The translations under genes and the position numbers were made by a program. A DNA stretch of 8,245 nt from NCBI GenBank assembly GCA_002084435.1, contig NBLG01000030.1, positions 1-8,245 on the forward strand. Direction: 5' to 3'. The notes under the pieces are model-generated. The model made no database searches. It was not told the origin of the DNA and saw only the letters and a program-made list of their open reading frames with translations. Origin of the DNA: Tenericutes bacterium 4572_104 (GTDB lineage Bacteria > Bacillota_I > Bacilli_A > Izemoplasmatales > UBA5603). The number at the start of each line of letters is the position of its first letter. The first letter of the stretch is position 1. Below are positions 1-6,365 of this stretch, piece by piece.

Positions 1-13
1 ATATTTTTATATT

Positions 14-53
14 AAAAAAGTACCTTTTCAAAAGAAAATGGTACTTTTTTTTT
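14..53 (-). terminator. Intrinsic terminator downstream of nifJ
   Basis: GTACC (20-24) pairs with GGTAC (40-44), and TTTTC (25-29) pairs with GAAAA (34-38) around an AAAA loop, with one bulged base at 39. The flanking A-run (14-19) pairs with the T-run (45-50). Read on the minus strand, the hairpin follows the nifJ stop codon by about 40 nt and ends in a run of U. Because A and T runs flank both sides it could also stop transcription arriving from the opposite direction. Confidence 0.88.
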
Positions 54-90
54 ATGATTAAACTATTTAATATAAATTAATTTATAAAAT

Positions 91-3000
91 CTATTCAATT
101 ACTTCAGAATAATCCATTGAAGCTAAACGTTTATACATTGCCCAACGTTTTTTAGCATCTGTCATATTTTTATGTAATAATCTTTCTGCTTCTTCAGGAT
201 TTGTTTTTGCCAATTGTTGATAACGATTTTCATTTAATAAGAATTCATGGTATTTTTCCCATTTAGGTTCTCTTGAATCTATTTGTAATGGATTTTTACC
301 TTCTTTAATTAAACGAGGATCATATCTAAATATTGGCCAATATCCACATTCAGTAGCTAATTTTGCTTCTTGATTTGAATTGCCTAATCCGCCACTAATT
401 CCGTGTGCAATACATGGTGAATATGCAAGAATAATAGATGGTCCTGGATAGTTTTCTGCTTCTTTCATTGCTTTTAACAACTGAGTAGGATTAGCTCCAT
501 GTGACACCATAGCTACATATACATGTTCATAAGACATAGCTAATGCTGCTAAATCTTTCTTTTTATTAGGTTTTCCAGCTGCAGTAAATTTTGCGATTGA
601 TGCAGCTCTTGAAGCTTTAGAAGATTGTCCACCTGTATTAGAGTAAACTTCTGTATCTAATACTAATATATTTACATCTTCCTCATTAGCTATAACATGG
701 TCAAGCCCTCCATAACCAATGTCATAAGCCCATCCGTCTCCACCAATAATCCAGTTAGATTGTTTAACGAAATAATCTTTAACTTCTAATAAATCTTTGG
801 CAGCTTCAAAATTTTCTTTTTCTAATAATGGAATAATCTTATCAGCTAATTCTAGAGTTTTATCTCCATCATAACGATTTTCTACCCATTCATTTAATAA
901 GTCTTTTAATTTCCCTTTGAATTTTTCATTTTGATTAACAATAATGTTTTGCATACGATCTCTAATTGTTTTTTGTGCAATTCTCATACCAAATCCATAT
1001 TCAGCATTATCTTCAAATAAAGAGTTAGCCCAAGCTGGTCCTCTACCGTCTGAATCTTTTGTATATGGTGATGCTGGGAAAGATGCTCCATAGATTGATG
1101 AACATCCCGTTGCATTAGCAATCACCATTCTCTTACCAAATAATTGAGTTGCAAATTTAATATAAGGAGTTTCACCACAACCAGCACAAGCTCCAGAGAA
1201 TTCAAAGTAAGGTTGAGCAAATTGAACATTTTTATAACTATTCTTTTCAACTAAATTATCTTTATAAGGAACTTCATTGTATAAATAATCAGCTAAAACA
1301 TGTTCTTTTCTTTCTACATTCTCGCTAATTGGAGTCATTTTTAATGATTTTTGTTTTGAAGGACAAACATTAACACAAACATTACATCCAGTACAATCAA
1401 GAATTGAAACTTCTATACGATATTTTAATCCTTCTAATCCTTTTCCTCTTGCGTCAATCCATTTAGCTTCAACAGGTGCATTTTTAACTTCTTCTTCTGT
1501 AGCTAATATTGGACGAATTGCAGCGTGAGGACAAGAAACAGCACATAGATTACATTGAATACAATTTTCAGGAACCCAAGTAGCTACTTCTTCAGCTACA
1601 CCACGTTTTTCATAACGGGCAGTTCCATTAGGAATTTGTCCATCTTCAATGCCTTCAAATGCAGAAACTGGTAAATCATAACCATCAATAGCATTAACAA
1701 TATCAGCGATATTTTTAACGAAATCAGGTCTAGAATCATCACGTTCTTTATGTGATTCTAAGTTAACCCATTCTGGTTTAACTTTAACTTCAATTAAAGC
1801 GTCCCCACCGCGATCAACTGCTTCATAGTTTTTCTTAACAATATCTTCACCTTTGCGTAAGAATGATTTCTTCGCAAAAGCTTTCATAGCTTTTTTAGCT
1901 GATTCAAAATCCATAATCTGTGGATTTAATTTAAAGAATGCGGATTGCATAATTGTAGAAACTAGTTTAACTTCGCCTATTTCTTTAGCTATTTCATATG
2001 CATGAATTATATATAATTTAGCTTCTTGTTTTGCTAAAATATGTTTAAAGTTGTTTGGTAATAAATCTTCAACTTCATCTTCACTTACATTTGTTGATAA
2101 TAAGAAAGTTCCACCTTTTCTAATACCTTTAATCATATCAAATTTAGTCAAATAACTTTCTTGTGAACATGAAACAAAATGAGGTTGATTTACAAGGTAA
2201 GTTGAACGAATTGGATTTTTACCAAAACGTAAATGCATTCTTGTTACTCCACCAGATTTTTTAGAATCATATGAAGCGTAAGCTTGTCCATAAAGGTCTG
2301 TATAATCTCCAATAATTTTAGATATATTTTTAACAGCTCCAACAGTTCCATCTGATCCAAGTCCAAAGAATAATAATTCTGTAGTTTCAGGATCTAATGT
2401 ATCTATCTTTTCTGATGCATCTAAACTTGAATGCATAACATCATCAACAATACCAATTGTAAAATGATCTTTAAATTCGCCATCTAAATTCTTATATACA
2501 GCTAATATTTGATTTGGTGTAGTGTCTTTACTTGACAATCCGTATCTACCACCAACGATAACTGGTTGATTTTCTTTTCCGTAAAATACTGATTTAACAT
2601 CTAAATAAAGTGGTTCACCAGTAGCTCCTGGTTCTTTTGTTCTATCTAAAACAGCAATAGCCTTAACTGTTTTAGGTAAAGCTTTAAAGAAGTATTTTTC
2701 AGAGAATGGACGATATAGATGAACTGCTAATAATCCAACTTTATTGTCCATAACATTTAAGTTATCTACAACTTCTCTAATTGTATCAGTAACTGAACCC
2801 ATAGCTATAATTACTCGTTCAGCTTCTGGATCTCCATAATAACTAAATGGAGCATAACTTCTACCAGTAACTTTTGATATTTCCTGCATATACCCATTAA
2901 CGATATCAGCTACTGGTCTGTAGTATTTCTCTTGAACTTCTTTTGCTTGGAAGTATACATCGTCATTTTGAGCAGTTCCCATAGTTTTTGGTTTAGCAGA

Positions 3001-3633
3001 GTTTAAAGCTCTTTGTCTAAACTTTTTAACTGCTTCTCTATCTAGCAAACGATCATATACAGCATAATCCATTACTTCAATTTTGTTAACTTCATGGCTT
3101 GTTCTAAATCCATCAAAGAAATGCATGAATGGTAAACTAGATTTAATAGCAGCTAAATGTGCTACTCCACCTAAATCCATTACTTCTTGGATAGATCCAG
3201 AAGCTAACATACAAAAACCAGTTTGTCTTGTAGCATAAATATCTTGATGATCTCCAAAAATAGATAATGAATGTGCAGCTATAGAACGCGCTGCAACATG
3301 CATAACACCTGGTAGTAATTCTCCTGCGATTTTATACATATTAGGTACTTTTAATAATAATCCTTGTGATGCGGTAAATGTTGTTGTCAAGGCTCCAGCA
3401 ACTAAAGATCCGTGAACTGTCCCAGCTGCTCCTGCTTCTGATTGCATTTCCACAACTCTAACAGGCATTCCAAATAAGTTTTTCTTACCTTGGGCAGCCC
3501 AGGTGTCAATGTGTTCAGGCATAGGAGAGGATGGTGTAATAGGATAGATTCCGGCTACTTCTGTAAACGCATAAGCGGTATACGCTGCAGCTTGATTTCC
3601 ATCCATGGATTGATAAACTTTTTTTGTTGTCAT
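91..3633 (-). CDS. nifJ: Pyruvate:ferredoxin (flavodoxin) oxidoreductase, single-chain
   Basis: This cytoplasmic enzyme oxidises pyruvate with CoA to acetyl-CoA and CO2 and passes electrons to ferredoxin or flavodoxin. It is the usual anaerobic replacement for pyruvate dehydrogenase. The product is 1180 residues, the normal length for the fused homodimeric form. The N-terminal pyruvate-binding region shows YPITPSSP (about residues 30-37) and SEAGAAG; Thr33, Glu66 and Arg116 match the known active-site Thr31, Glu64 and Arg114 of the Desulfovibrio enzyme. Two ferredoxin-type 4Fe-4S motifs follow: CIQCNLCAVSCP (Cys691, 694, 697, 701) and CTGCNVCVNVCP (Cys747, 750, 753, 757). Cys816, 819, 844 and 1074 fit the proximal cluster. 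The thiamine diphosphate motif runs from GGDGWAYD (about 964) to SNTGGQSS (about 998). The Desulfovibrio-type C-terminal extension is absent. The ATG at 3633 is chosen because AGGAGG lies 6 nt before it; a TTG at 3639 directly abuts the AGGAGG and is too close. The gene appears monocistronic, with terminators on both sides. Confidence 0.98.
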   Translation of the reverse strand: MTTKKVYQSMDGNQAAAYTAYAFTEVAGIYPITPSSPMPEHIDTWAAQGKKNLFGMPVRVVEMQSEAGAAGTVHGSLVAGALTTTFTASQGLLLKVPNMYKIAGELLPGVMHVAARSIAAHSLSIFGDHQDIYATRQTGFCMLASGSIQEVMDLGGVAHLAAIKSSLPFMHFFDGFRTSHEVNKIEVMDYAVYDRLLDREAVKKFRQRALNSAKPKTMGTAQNDDVYFQAKEVQEKYYRPVADIVNGYMQEISKVTGRSYAPFSYYGDPEAERVIIAMGSVTDTIREVVDNLNVMDNKVGLLAVHLYRPFSEKYFFKALPKTVKAIAVLDRTKEPGATGEPLYLDVKSVFYGKENQPVIVGGRYGLSSKDTTPNQILAVYKNLDGEFKDHFTIGIVDDVMHSSLDASEKIDTLDPETTELLFFGLGSDGTVGAVKNISKIIGDYTDLYGQAYASYDSKKSGGVTRMHLRFGKNPIRSTYLVNQPHFVSCSQESYLTKFDMIKGIRKGGTFLLSTNVSEDEVEDLLPNNFKHILAKQEAKLYIIHAYEIAKEIGEVKLVSTIMQSAFFKLNPQIMDFESAKKAMKAFAKKSFLRKGEDIVKKNYEAVDRGGDALIEVKVKPEWVNLESHKERDDSRPDFVKNIADIVNAIDGYDLPVSAFEGIEDGQIPNGTARYEKRGVAEEVATWVPENCIQCNLCAVSCPHAAIRPILATEEEVKNAPVEAKWIDARGKGLEGLKYRIEVSILDCTGCNVCVNVCPSKQKSLKMTPISENVERKEHVLADYLYNEVPYKDNLVEKNSYKNVQFAQPYFEFSGACAGCGETPYIKFATQLFGKRMVIANATGCSSIYGASFPASPYTKDSDGRGPAWANSLFEDNAEYGFGMRIAQKTIRDRMQNIIVNQNEKFKGKLKDLLNEWVENRYDGDKTLELADKIIPLLEKENFEAAKDLLEVKDYFVKQSNWIIGGDGWAYDIGYGGLDHVIANEEDVNILVLDTEVYSNTGGQSSKASRAASIAKFTAAGKPNKKKDLAALAMSYEHVYVAMVSHGANPTQLLKAMKEAENYPGPSIILAYSPCIAHGISGGLGNSNQEAKLATECGYWPIFRYDPRLIKEGKNPLQIDSREPKWEKYHEFLLNENRYQQLAKTNPEEAERLLHKNMTDAKKRWAMYKRLASMDYSEVIE

Positions 3634-3639
3634 AAACAA

Positions 3640-3645
3640 CCTCCT
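3640..3645 (-). promoter_or_regulatory. Ribosome binding site of nifJ, fixes the start
   Basis: A perfect AGGAGG on the minus strand lies 6 nt before the ATG at 3633. It touches the upstream in-frame TTG at 3639, which therefore cannot be the start. Confidence 0.9.
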
Positions 3646-3682
3646 ATTATATATATTATATAAGCTCTATAGTCCAACATAT

Positions 3683-3711
3683 ATTATAACTTAAAAAGCG
3701 TTTAAAAACAA
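3683..3711 (-). promoter_or_regulatory. Candidate nifJ promoter
   Basis: On the minus strand TTGTTT (3706-3711) and TATAAT (3683-3688) are separated by 17 nt, giving a leader of roughly 40 nt before the nifJ ATG. The -35 box is weak and lies inside the preceding terminator stem. The decamer TATAATATAT occurs here (3679-3688) and again at 3651-3660. The second copy is too close to the ribosome binding site to serve as a -10 box for a translatable leader. The gene needs its own promoter because a terminator precedes it, but in such AT-rich DNA the exact boxes are uncertain. Confidence 0.42.
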
Positions 3712-3738
3712 TTATTAAATTGTGATTAAAACGCTTTC
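3693..3738 (-). terminator. Intrinsic terminator downstream of walJ
   Basis: AAAGCGTTTAA (3695-3705) pairs with TTAAAACGCTTT (3726-3737), with one bulge. Inside, ACAATT (3708-3713) pairs with AATTGT (3718-3723) around an ATTA loop. On the minus strand the hairpin lies about 10 nt after the walJ stop codon and ends in a short TTTTT run. It separates the sipW-walJ unit from nifJ. Both stem arms also resemble half of a catabolite-response element. Confidence 0.8.
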
Positions 3739-3748
3739 TATTTTTTAG

Positions 3749-4540
3749 CTATTTAATTGTTATTAATTTAGTTGGTTCATTTTGTTTTGCGACAATTATT
3801 TGATATTCATAAATGTCTATTCCTTGATCAACAAATACTCTATTATATGCTTCTAAGGCATCATTTTCTGTATTGCATTCTTGAGATAAATGAGCTAATA
3901 TAATTGTTTTTGTCTTATCTCCAGATAGATTTAACAATAAATTAGCTGAATCCTCATTAGATAGATGCCCTTCATCATCTAAAATCCTTCGTTTTAGAAG
4001 CCAAGGTCTATTGCTCTCTAATAATGTTTCAACTTTATGATTACTTTCAATAATATATGCTTCTGCATTTGAAATCAAATGATATTTTCTCGATGGAAAA
4101 TAACCAGTATCTGTAATATAAACGAGTGACTTATCTTTCTCAAAAAATCTATATCCAAAAGGTTCAAATGCATCGTGATATATCATAAAAGGCAACACTT
4201 TAAATTCATTAAATTCTAATATATTTTCAGGTTCAATAACATGAAATCTAGTACTATCTATATAGTATTTTATTTTTGTAGAAAGATGTTTAAGCGTTCC
4301 TTCGCTTAGATATATTTCAAAATCATGTTTTTTTGCTAACATCGCTAATTGACTTACATGGTCACTATGTTCATGAGTTACAAATACCTTAGTAATACCA
4401 TCTAATGTTTTATTATGTTTTGCAAGTCTTAAATTTAATTGTTTATAAGTAATACCACAATCAATTAATATTTTTTCATTTCCTATTTCTATATAAGTTG
4501 AATTTCCCTTCGATCCACTAGCCAAAACAATTACATTCAT
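3749..4540 (-). CDS. walJ: YycJ/WalJ-family metallo-beta-lactamase-fold hydrolase
   Basis: This 263-residue cytoplasmic protein matches the YycJ/WalJ family in length and motifs. LASGSKGNSTYIE (6-18) is the family's N-terminal signature. HEHSDH (56-61) is the core metal-binding motif. His122, Asp144 (ITDTGYF), ESNH (165-168), GHLSNEDSA (191-199) and LAHLSQECNT (215-224) supply the other conserved positions. Family members bind divalent metals and WalJ of Bacillus has been linked to nuclease activity and to coordinating cell division with DNA replication. The exact substrate here cannot be read from sequence. In Bacillus the gene ends the walRKHIJ operon; here it follows the signal peptidase gene instead. 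Its ATG comes 1 nt after the sipW stop, and AAGGA (4549-4553) 8 nt upstream lies inside the sipW coding end, so translation is probably coupled. One small deviation is Lys169 after ESNH, where relatives usually have an acidic residue as I recall them. A terminator follows the gene. Confidence 0.93.
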   Translation of the reverse strand: MNVIVLASGSKGNSTYIEIGNEKILIDCGITYKQLNLRLAKHNKTLDGITKVFVTHEHSDHVSQLAMLAKKHDFEIYLSEGTLKHLSTKIKYYIDSTRFHVIEPENILEFNEFKVLPFMIYHDAFEPFGYRFFEKDKSLVYITDTGYFPSRKYHLISNAEAYIIESNHKVETLLESNRPWLLKRRILDDEGHLSNEDSANLLLNLSGDKTKTIILAHLSQECNTENDALEAYNRVFVDQGIDIYEYQIIVAKQNEPTKLITIK

Positions 4541-4541
4541 C

Positions 4542-5189
4542 TTATTTGTCCTTCTCTTCCTTTAACGCTCTAAGCCTTGCAAGCTCTTCTTGGATTAGTC
4601 TTTCTTTTTCTTCAAGAATAACTTTTTGTTTTTGCATACTTAATTGTTTAACAATTTCAAATATTTCCATAGCCCCAATTGCTACAAACGAAATTATTAT
4701 AATAATAAATATTAAATTTATTCCTTCAGAAAATATAAATTTATATACGCTCCCAATTAATGCTGATTTACCAACATATTTACCGATTATTAAATCTGAA
4801 GTAAAATCAATTTCCCAACTTTCTGAAAAACCGTTATTATCCCCTTTAGTTGTATAATATTCTACCCCATCAATTATATTAACATCAATTATTCTATGTG
4901 TGATATCATTCCATTCATATGACCCATCATTATTACTATCAAAATAAGCTTTAAAAGTAACTATATCACCTACAGAATAATTATTAACGGTAGTATCTAC
5001 GAAAATAACATCATTGACATGAATAGTATCTTCCATTGAAGGAGAGACCACAAGAAAAATCGCCTTGCCAAGAATGGTAGGTGTTTCACCTTTTTTAAGT
5101 GATATAGTTAACGAAATTATTAATATAAATGATATTAATAATATTAAATAAGGTATAATTCCTAAACTCTTTTTAAATACTTTCTTCAT
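4542..5189 (-). CDS. sipW: SipW-type (ER/archaeal-type) signal peptidase I
   Basis: This 215-residue membrane enzyme should remove signal peptides from a narrow set of exported proteins, most likely the TasA-like protein encoded just upstream. A first membrane segment spans about residues 11-31. VVSPSME (47-53) carries the catalytic Ser51. THRII (97-101) has His98 where ordinary bacterial signal peptidases have Lys, which defines the SipW/ER-type Ser-His form. TKGDNN (114-119) supplies the conserved Asp117, and LIIGKYVGK (133-141) is another family block. A second membrane segment lies at about 157-177. The last 35 or so residues form a Lys/Glu-rich helix, probably a cytoplasmic coiled coil. 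The start is supported by AGGAG (5197-5201) 7 nt before the ATG. The gene lies about 40 nt after the TasA-like gene, with a hairpin between them, and 1 nt before walJ. The family call is very secure; the exact substrates are inferred from position. Confidence 0.93.
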   Translation of the reverse strand: MKKVFKKSLGIIPYLILLISFILIISLTISLKKGETPTILGKAIFLVVSPSMEDTIHVNDVIFVDTTVNNYSVGDIVTFKAYFDSNNDGSYEWNDITHRIIDVNIIDGVEYYTTKGDNNGFSESWEIDFTSDLIIGKYVGKSALIGSVYKFIFSEGINLIFIIIIISFVAIGAMEIFEIVKQLSMQKQKVILEEKERLIQEELARLRALKEEKDK

Positions 5190-5195
5190 GTATAT

Positions 5196-5215
5196 ACTCC
5201 TAAAGAAAATGGAGT
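5196..5215 (-). promoter_or_regulatory. Possible hairpin sequestering the sipW ribosome binding site
   Basis: On the minus strand ACTCC (5211-5215) is perfectly complementary to GGAGT (5196-5200), which contains most of the sipW Shine-Dalgarno sequence, with a 10-nt loop. The same ACTCC is also the 3' arm of the upstream terminator-like hairpin, so the two structures exclude each other. The 5-bp stem is short and its stability is unproven. Confidence 0.35.
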
Positions 5216-5230
5216 TATCTAAACTCCATT
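5202..5230 (-). terminator. Weak terminator or attenuator between TasA-like gene and sipW
   Basis: AATGGAGTT pairs perfectly with AACTCCATT (5208-5216 with 5222-5230), giving 9 bp around a 5-nt loop. On the minus strand it is followed by TTTTCTTT. The 5' arm starts inside the stop codon of the TasA-like gene. The stem has only three G-C pairs, so it probably gives partial termination, lowering peptidase mRNA relative to substrate mRNA, or it protects the 3' end of the upstream message. Confidence 0.6.
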
Positions 5231-5825
5231 AAGCTGGGTACCCAGTTGAAAAATCATATGAAGTCAATTCAGACCATGTTACATTATCGTTTTGTTTTAC
5301 TTCTATTACAATGCTGATATTACAAGTTATTCCTGAATAATCATTGCCAACTAAATTGCCATCATAATATAATGAACTTATTACATCAATGGTTCCAGAA
5401 TCAGCAGGTATCGAACTCGTCAAGCCATTATAATACCAATACCCATTATCATAAACAAATGTTGAACCAAATGTAACGCTTAAGTGATCACTGGCAGAAT
5501 TAGCATAATCTACAGTTTCAATGACCAATGTATCTACTGGTCTTGTTACTTTGGTATATTCAATTTTAACTCTCATCTGAGAAGTTATACTAGATTCATT
5601 AGCCAAAGTTATTGGTGTATCTATTAGTTCCATTCCTGGCTGTATAATTTGATTTGATGAAATAAAACCTCCAGATTTTGTATATCTAATATCTCCTACA
5701 GATACAGTACCTGAGCCTAAATCAATAACATCTGCAAACCAACCATATGTAATTCCTATTGTCAAAATCGCGAATAAAAATACAATTAATGATAATCCCC
5801 AAAAAATTAAATTTTTATGCTTCAT
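5229..5825 (-). CDS. TasA/camelysin-like secreted protein with SipW-type signal peptide
   Basis: This 198-residue protein is probably exported and cleaved by the SipW-type peptidase encoded next to it, then displayed at the cell surface or in an extracellular matrix. The N-terminus has Lys2 and Lys4, a hydrophobic stretch at about residues 6-25, and TYGWFAD (26-32). That motif resembles the end of signal peptides in SipW-dependent proteins such as TasA (TWAAFND); by that alignment cleavage would fall after Gly28. The mature part looks like a beta-sandwich: SGTVSVGDI (38-46), then QPGME, then alternating strands such as SQMRVKIEYT. This parallels the SGT and PGD landmarks of TasA/camelysin. 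There is no LPXTG motif and no C-terminal membrane segment. The ATG has GGGGTGA just upstream, overlapping the stop of the preceding damaged gene, with 6 nt between stop and start. Identity as a matrix fibre protein is not proven, and fold assignment rests on short landmarks. Confidence 0.78.
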   Translation of the reverse strand: MKHKNLIFWGLSLIVFLFAILTIGITYGWFADVIDLGSGTVSVGDIRYTKSGGFISSNQIIQPGMELIDTPITLANESSITSQMRVKIEYTKVTRPVDTLVIETVDYANSASDHLSVTFGSTFVYDNGYWYYNGLTSSIPADSGTIDVISSLYYDGNLVGNDYSGITCNISIVIEVKQNDNVTWSELTSYDFSTGYPA

Positions 5826-5831
5826 AAATTA

Positions 5832-6330
5832 TCACCCCTGCTCGACTGACTGAATAAAGAGATTACTAATATCCAGTTTTAAATTTTGATAGTCATTACC
5901 AGCAGATGTAGAAACAGTGAAACTAAAATAACATTCAGCCGTACCTGAAGCTGCAATAGCTACACTTTCATGTGTAACAACAAAAGATGAAGCCTGTAAT
6001 AAAGAAGTTAATGTTTGATTGGTTATTGTATTTGAATCAACATTATTTGATGCATTTAAAACAAGAACATCCAAAAGAGTTTTTCCAGCTAAATAATTAG
6101 TATCATCACCTTCAGAATCTGCAACTGAATCAGTAAATCCATGCAAAGATACTTGAGTATTAATATTAAAATCATTATTATTTGTAATAACTATTTTATA
6201 ATATTTAATATCTCCAGGAACAACATTTTGAAAATCAATGCTTGAAGCTGATGTATAATTTGTTCCATCATCAGAAACATATAACTCAGCACTAACATCA
6301 ATATCAACAACATTAGCGTTTTTTTATCAT
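5832..6330 (-). pseudogene. TasA/camelysin-like paralogue, frame-disrupted and lacking its signal peptide
   Basis: A good ribosome binding site (AGAGGTGAT) precedes the ATG at 6330, but that frame reads only Met-Ile-Lys-Lys-Arg then TAA. The body lies in another frame, open from 6323 to the TGA at 5832, and has no ATG, GTG or TTG until a TTG at 6146. Conceptual reading from about 6320 gives NANVVDIDVSAELYVSDDG, then QNVVPGD and KIVITNNND, then the part ending SVEQG. The PGD block followed by an Asn-rich turn and strands mirrors the intact neighbour and TasA-type proteins. No hydrophobic signal sequence lies between the start codon and the mature-like body, although secreted relatives need one. 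The simplest reading is an internal deletion joining the first codons of a signal peptide to the mature domain out of frame. Alternatives are a change in the 7-A run at 6319-6325 or an assembly error. Removing one A would join the ATG to the body, but still without a signal peptide. The terminal TGA is followed at once by TAA. Confidence 0.66.
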
Positions 6331-6365
6331 AATATCACCTCTTTGTTTATTAATTATTTATAGAT

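Noticed and set aside
3634..3639. TTG at 3639 as an alternative nifJ start, adding two residues.
   Set aside because: It touches the AGGAGG ribosome binding site with no spacing, while the ATG at 3633 has the proper 6-nt spacing and gives the family's usual N-terminus.
3706..3725. Rex redox-repressor operator upstream of nifJ.
   Set aside because: The palindrome is ACAATT...AATTGT, the reverse arrangement of the Rex consensus TTGTGA...TCACAA, and it is explained by the terminator hairpin loop region.
3749..4540. Antibiotic-degrading beta-lactamase or RNase J.
   Set aside because: The protein is short, has no signal peptide or RNase J C-terminal domains, and carries the specific YycJ/WalJ motifs (SGSKGNSTYIE, GHLSNEDSA, LAHLSQECNT).
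4546..4857. Plus-strand open frame of 103 codons.
   Set aside because: It is antisense to the sipW coding region, has no family resemblance, and its Ser/Ile-rich composition is what the reverse of an AT-rich gene gives.
6193..6330. A -1 slip on the A7 run would give a 46-residue hydrophobic peptide starting MIKKTLMLLILMLVL, resembling a signal peptide.
   Set aside because: The hydrophobicity arises from reading GTT/GAT-rich codons of the TasA-like body in the wrong frame, and the frame stops at a TAG without joining any domain.
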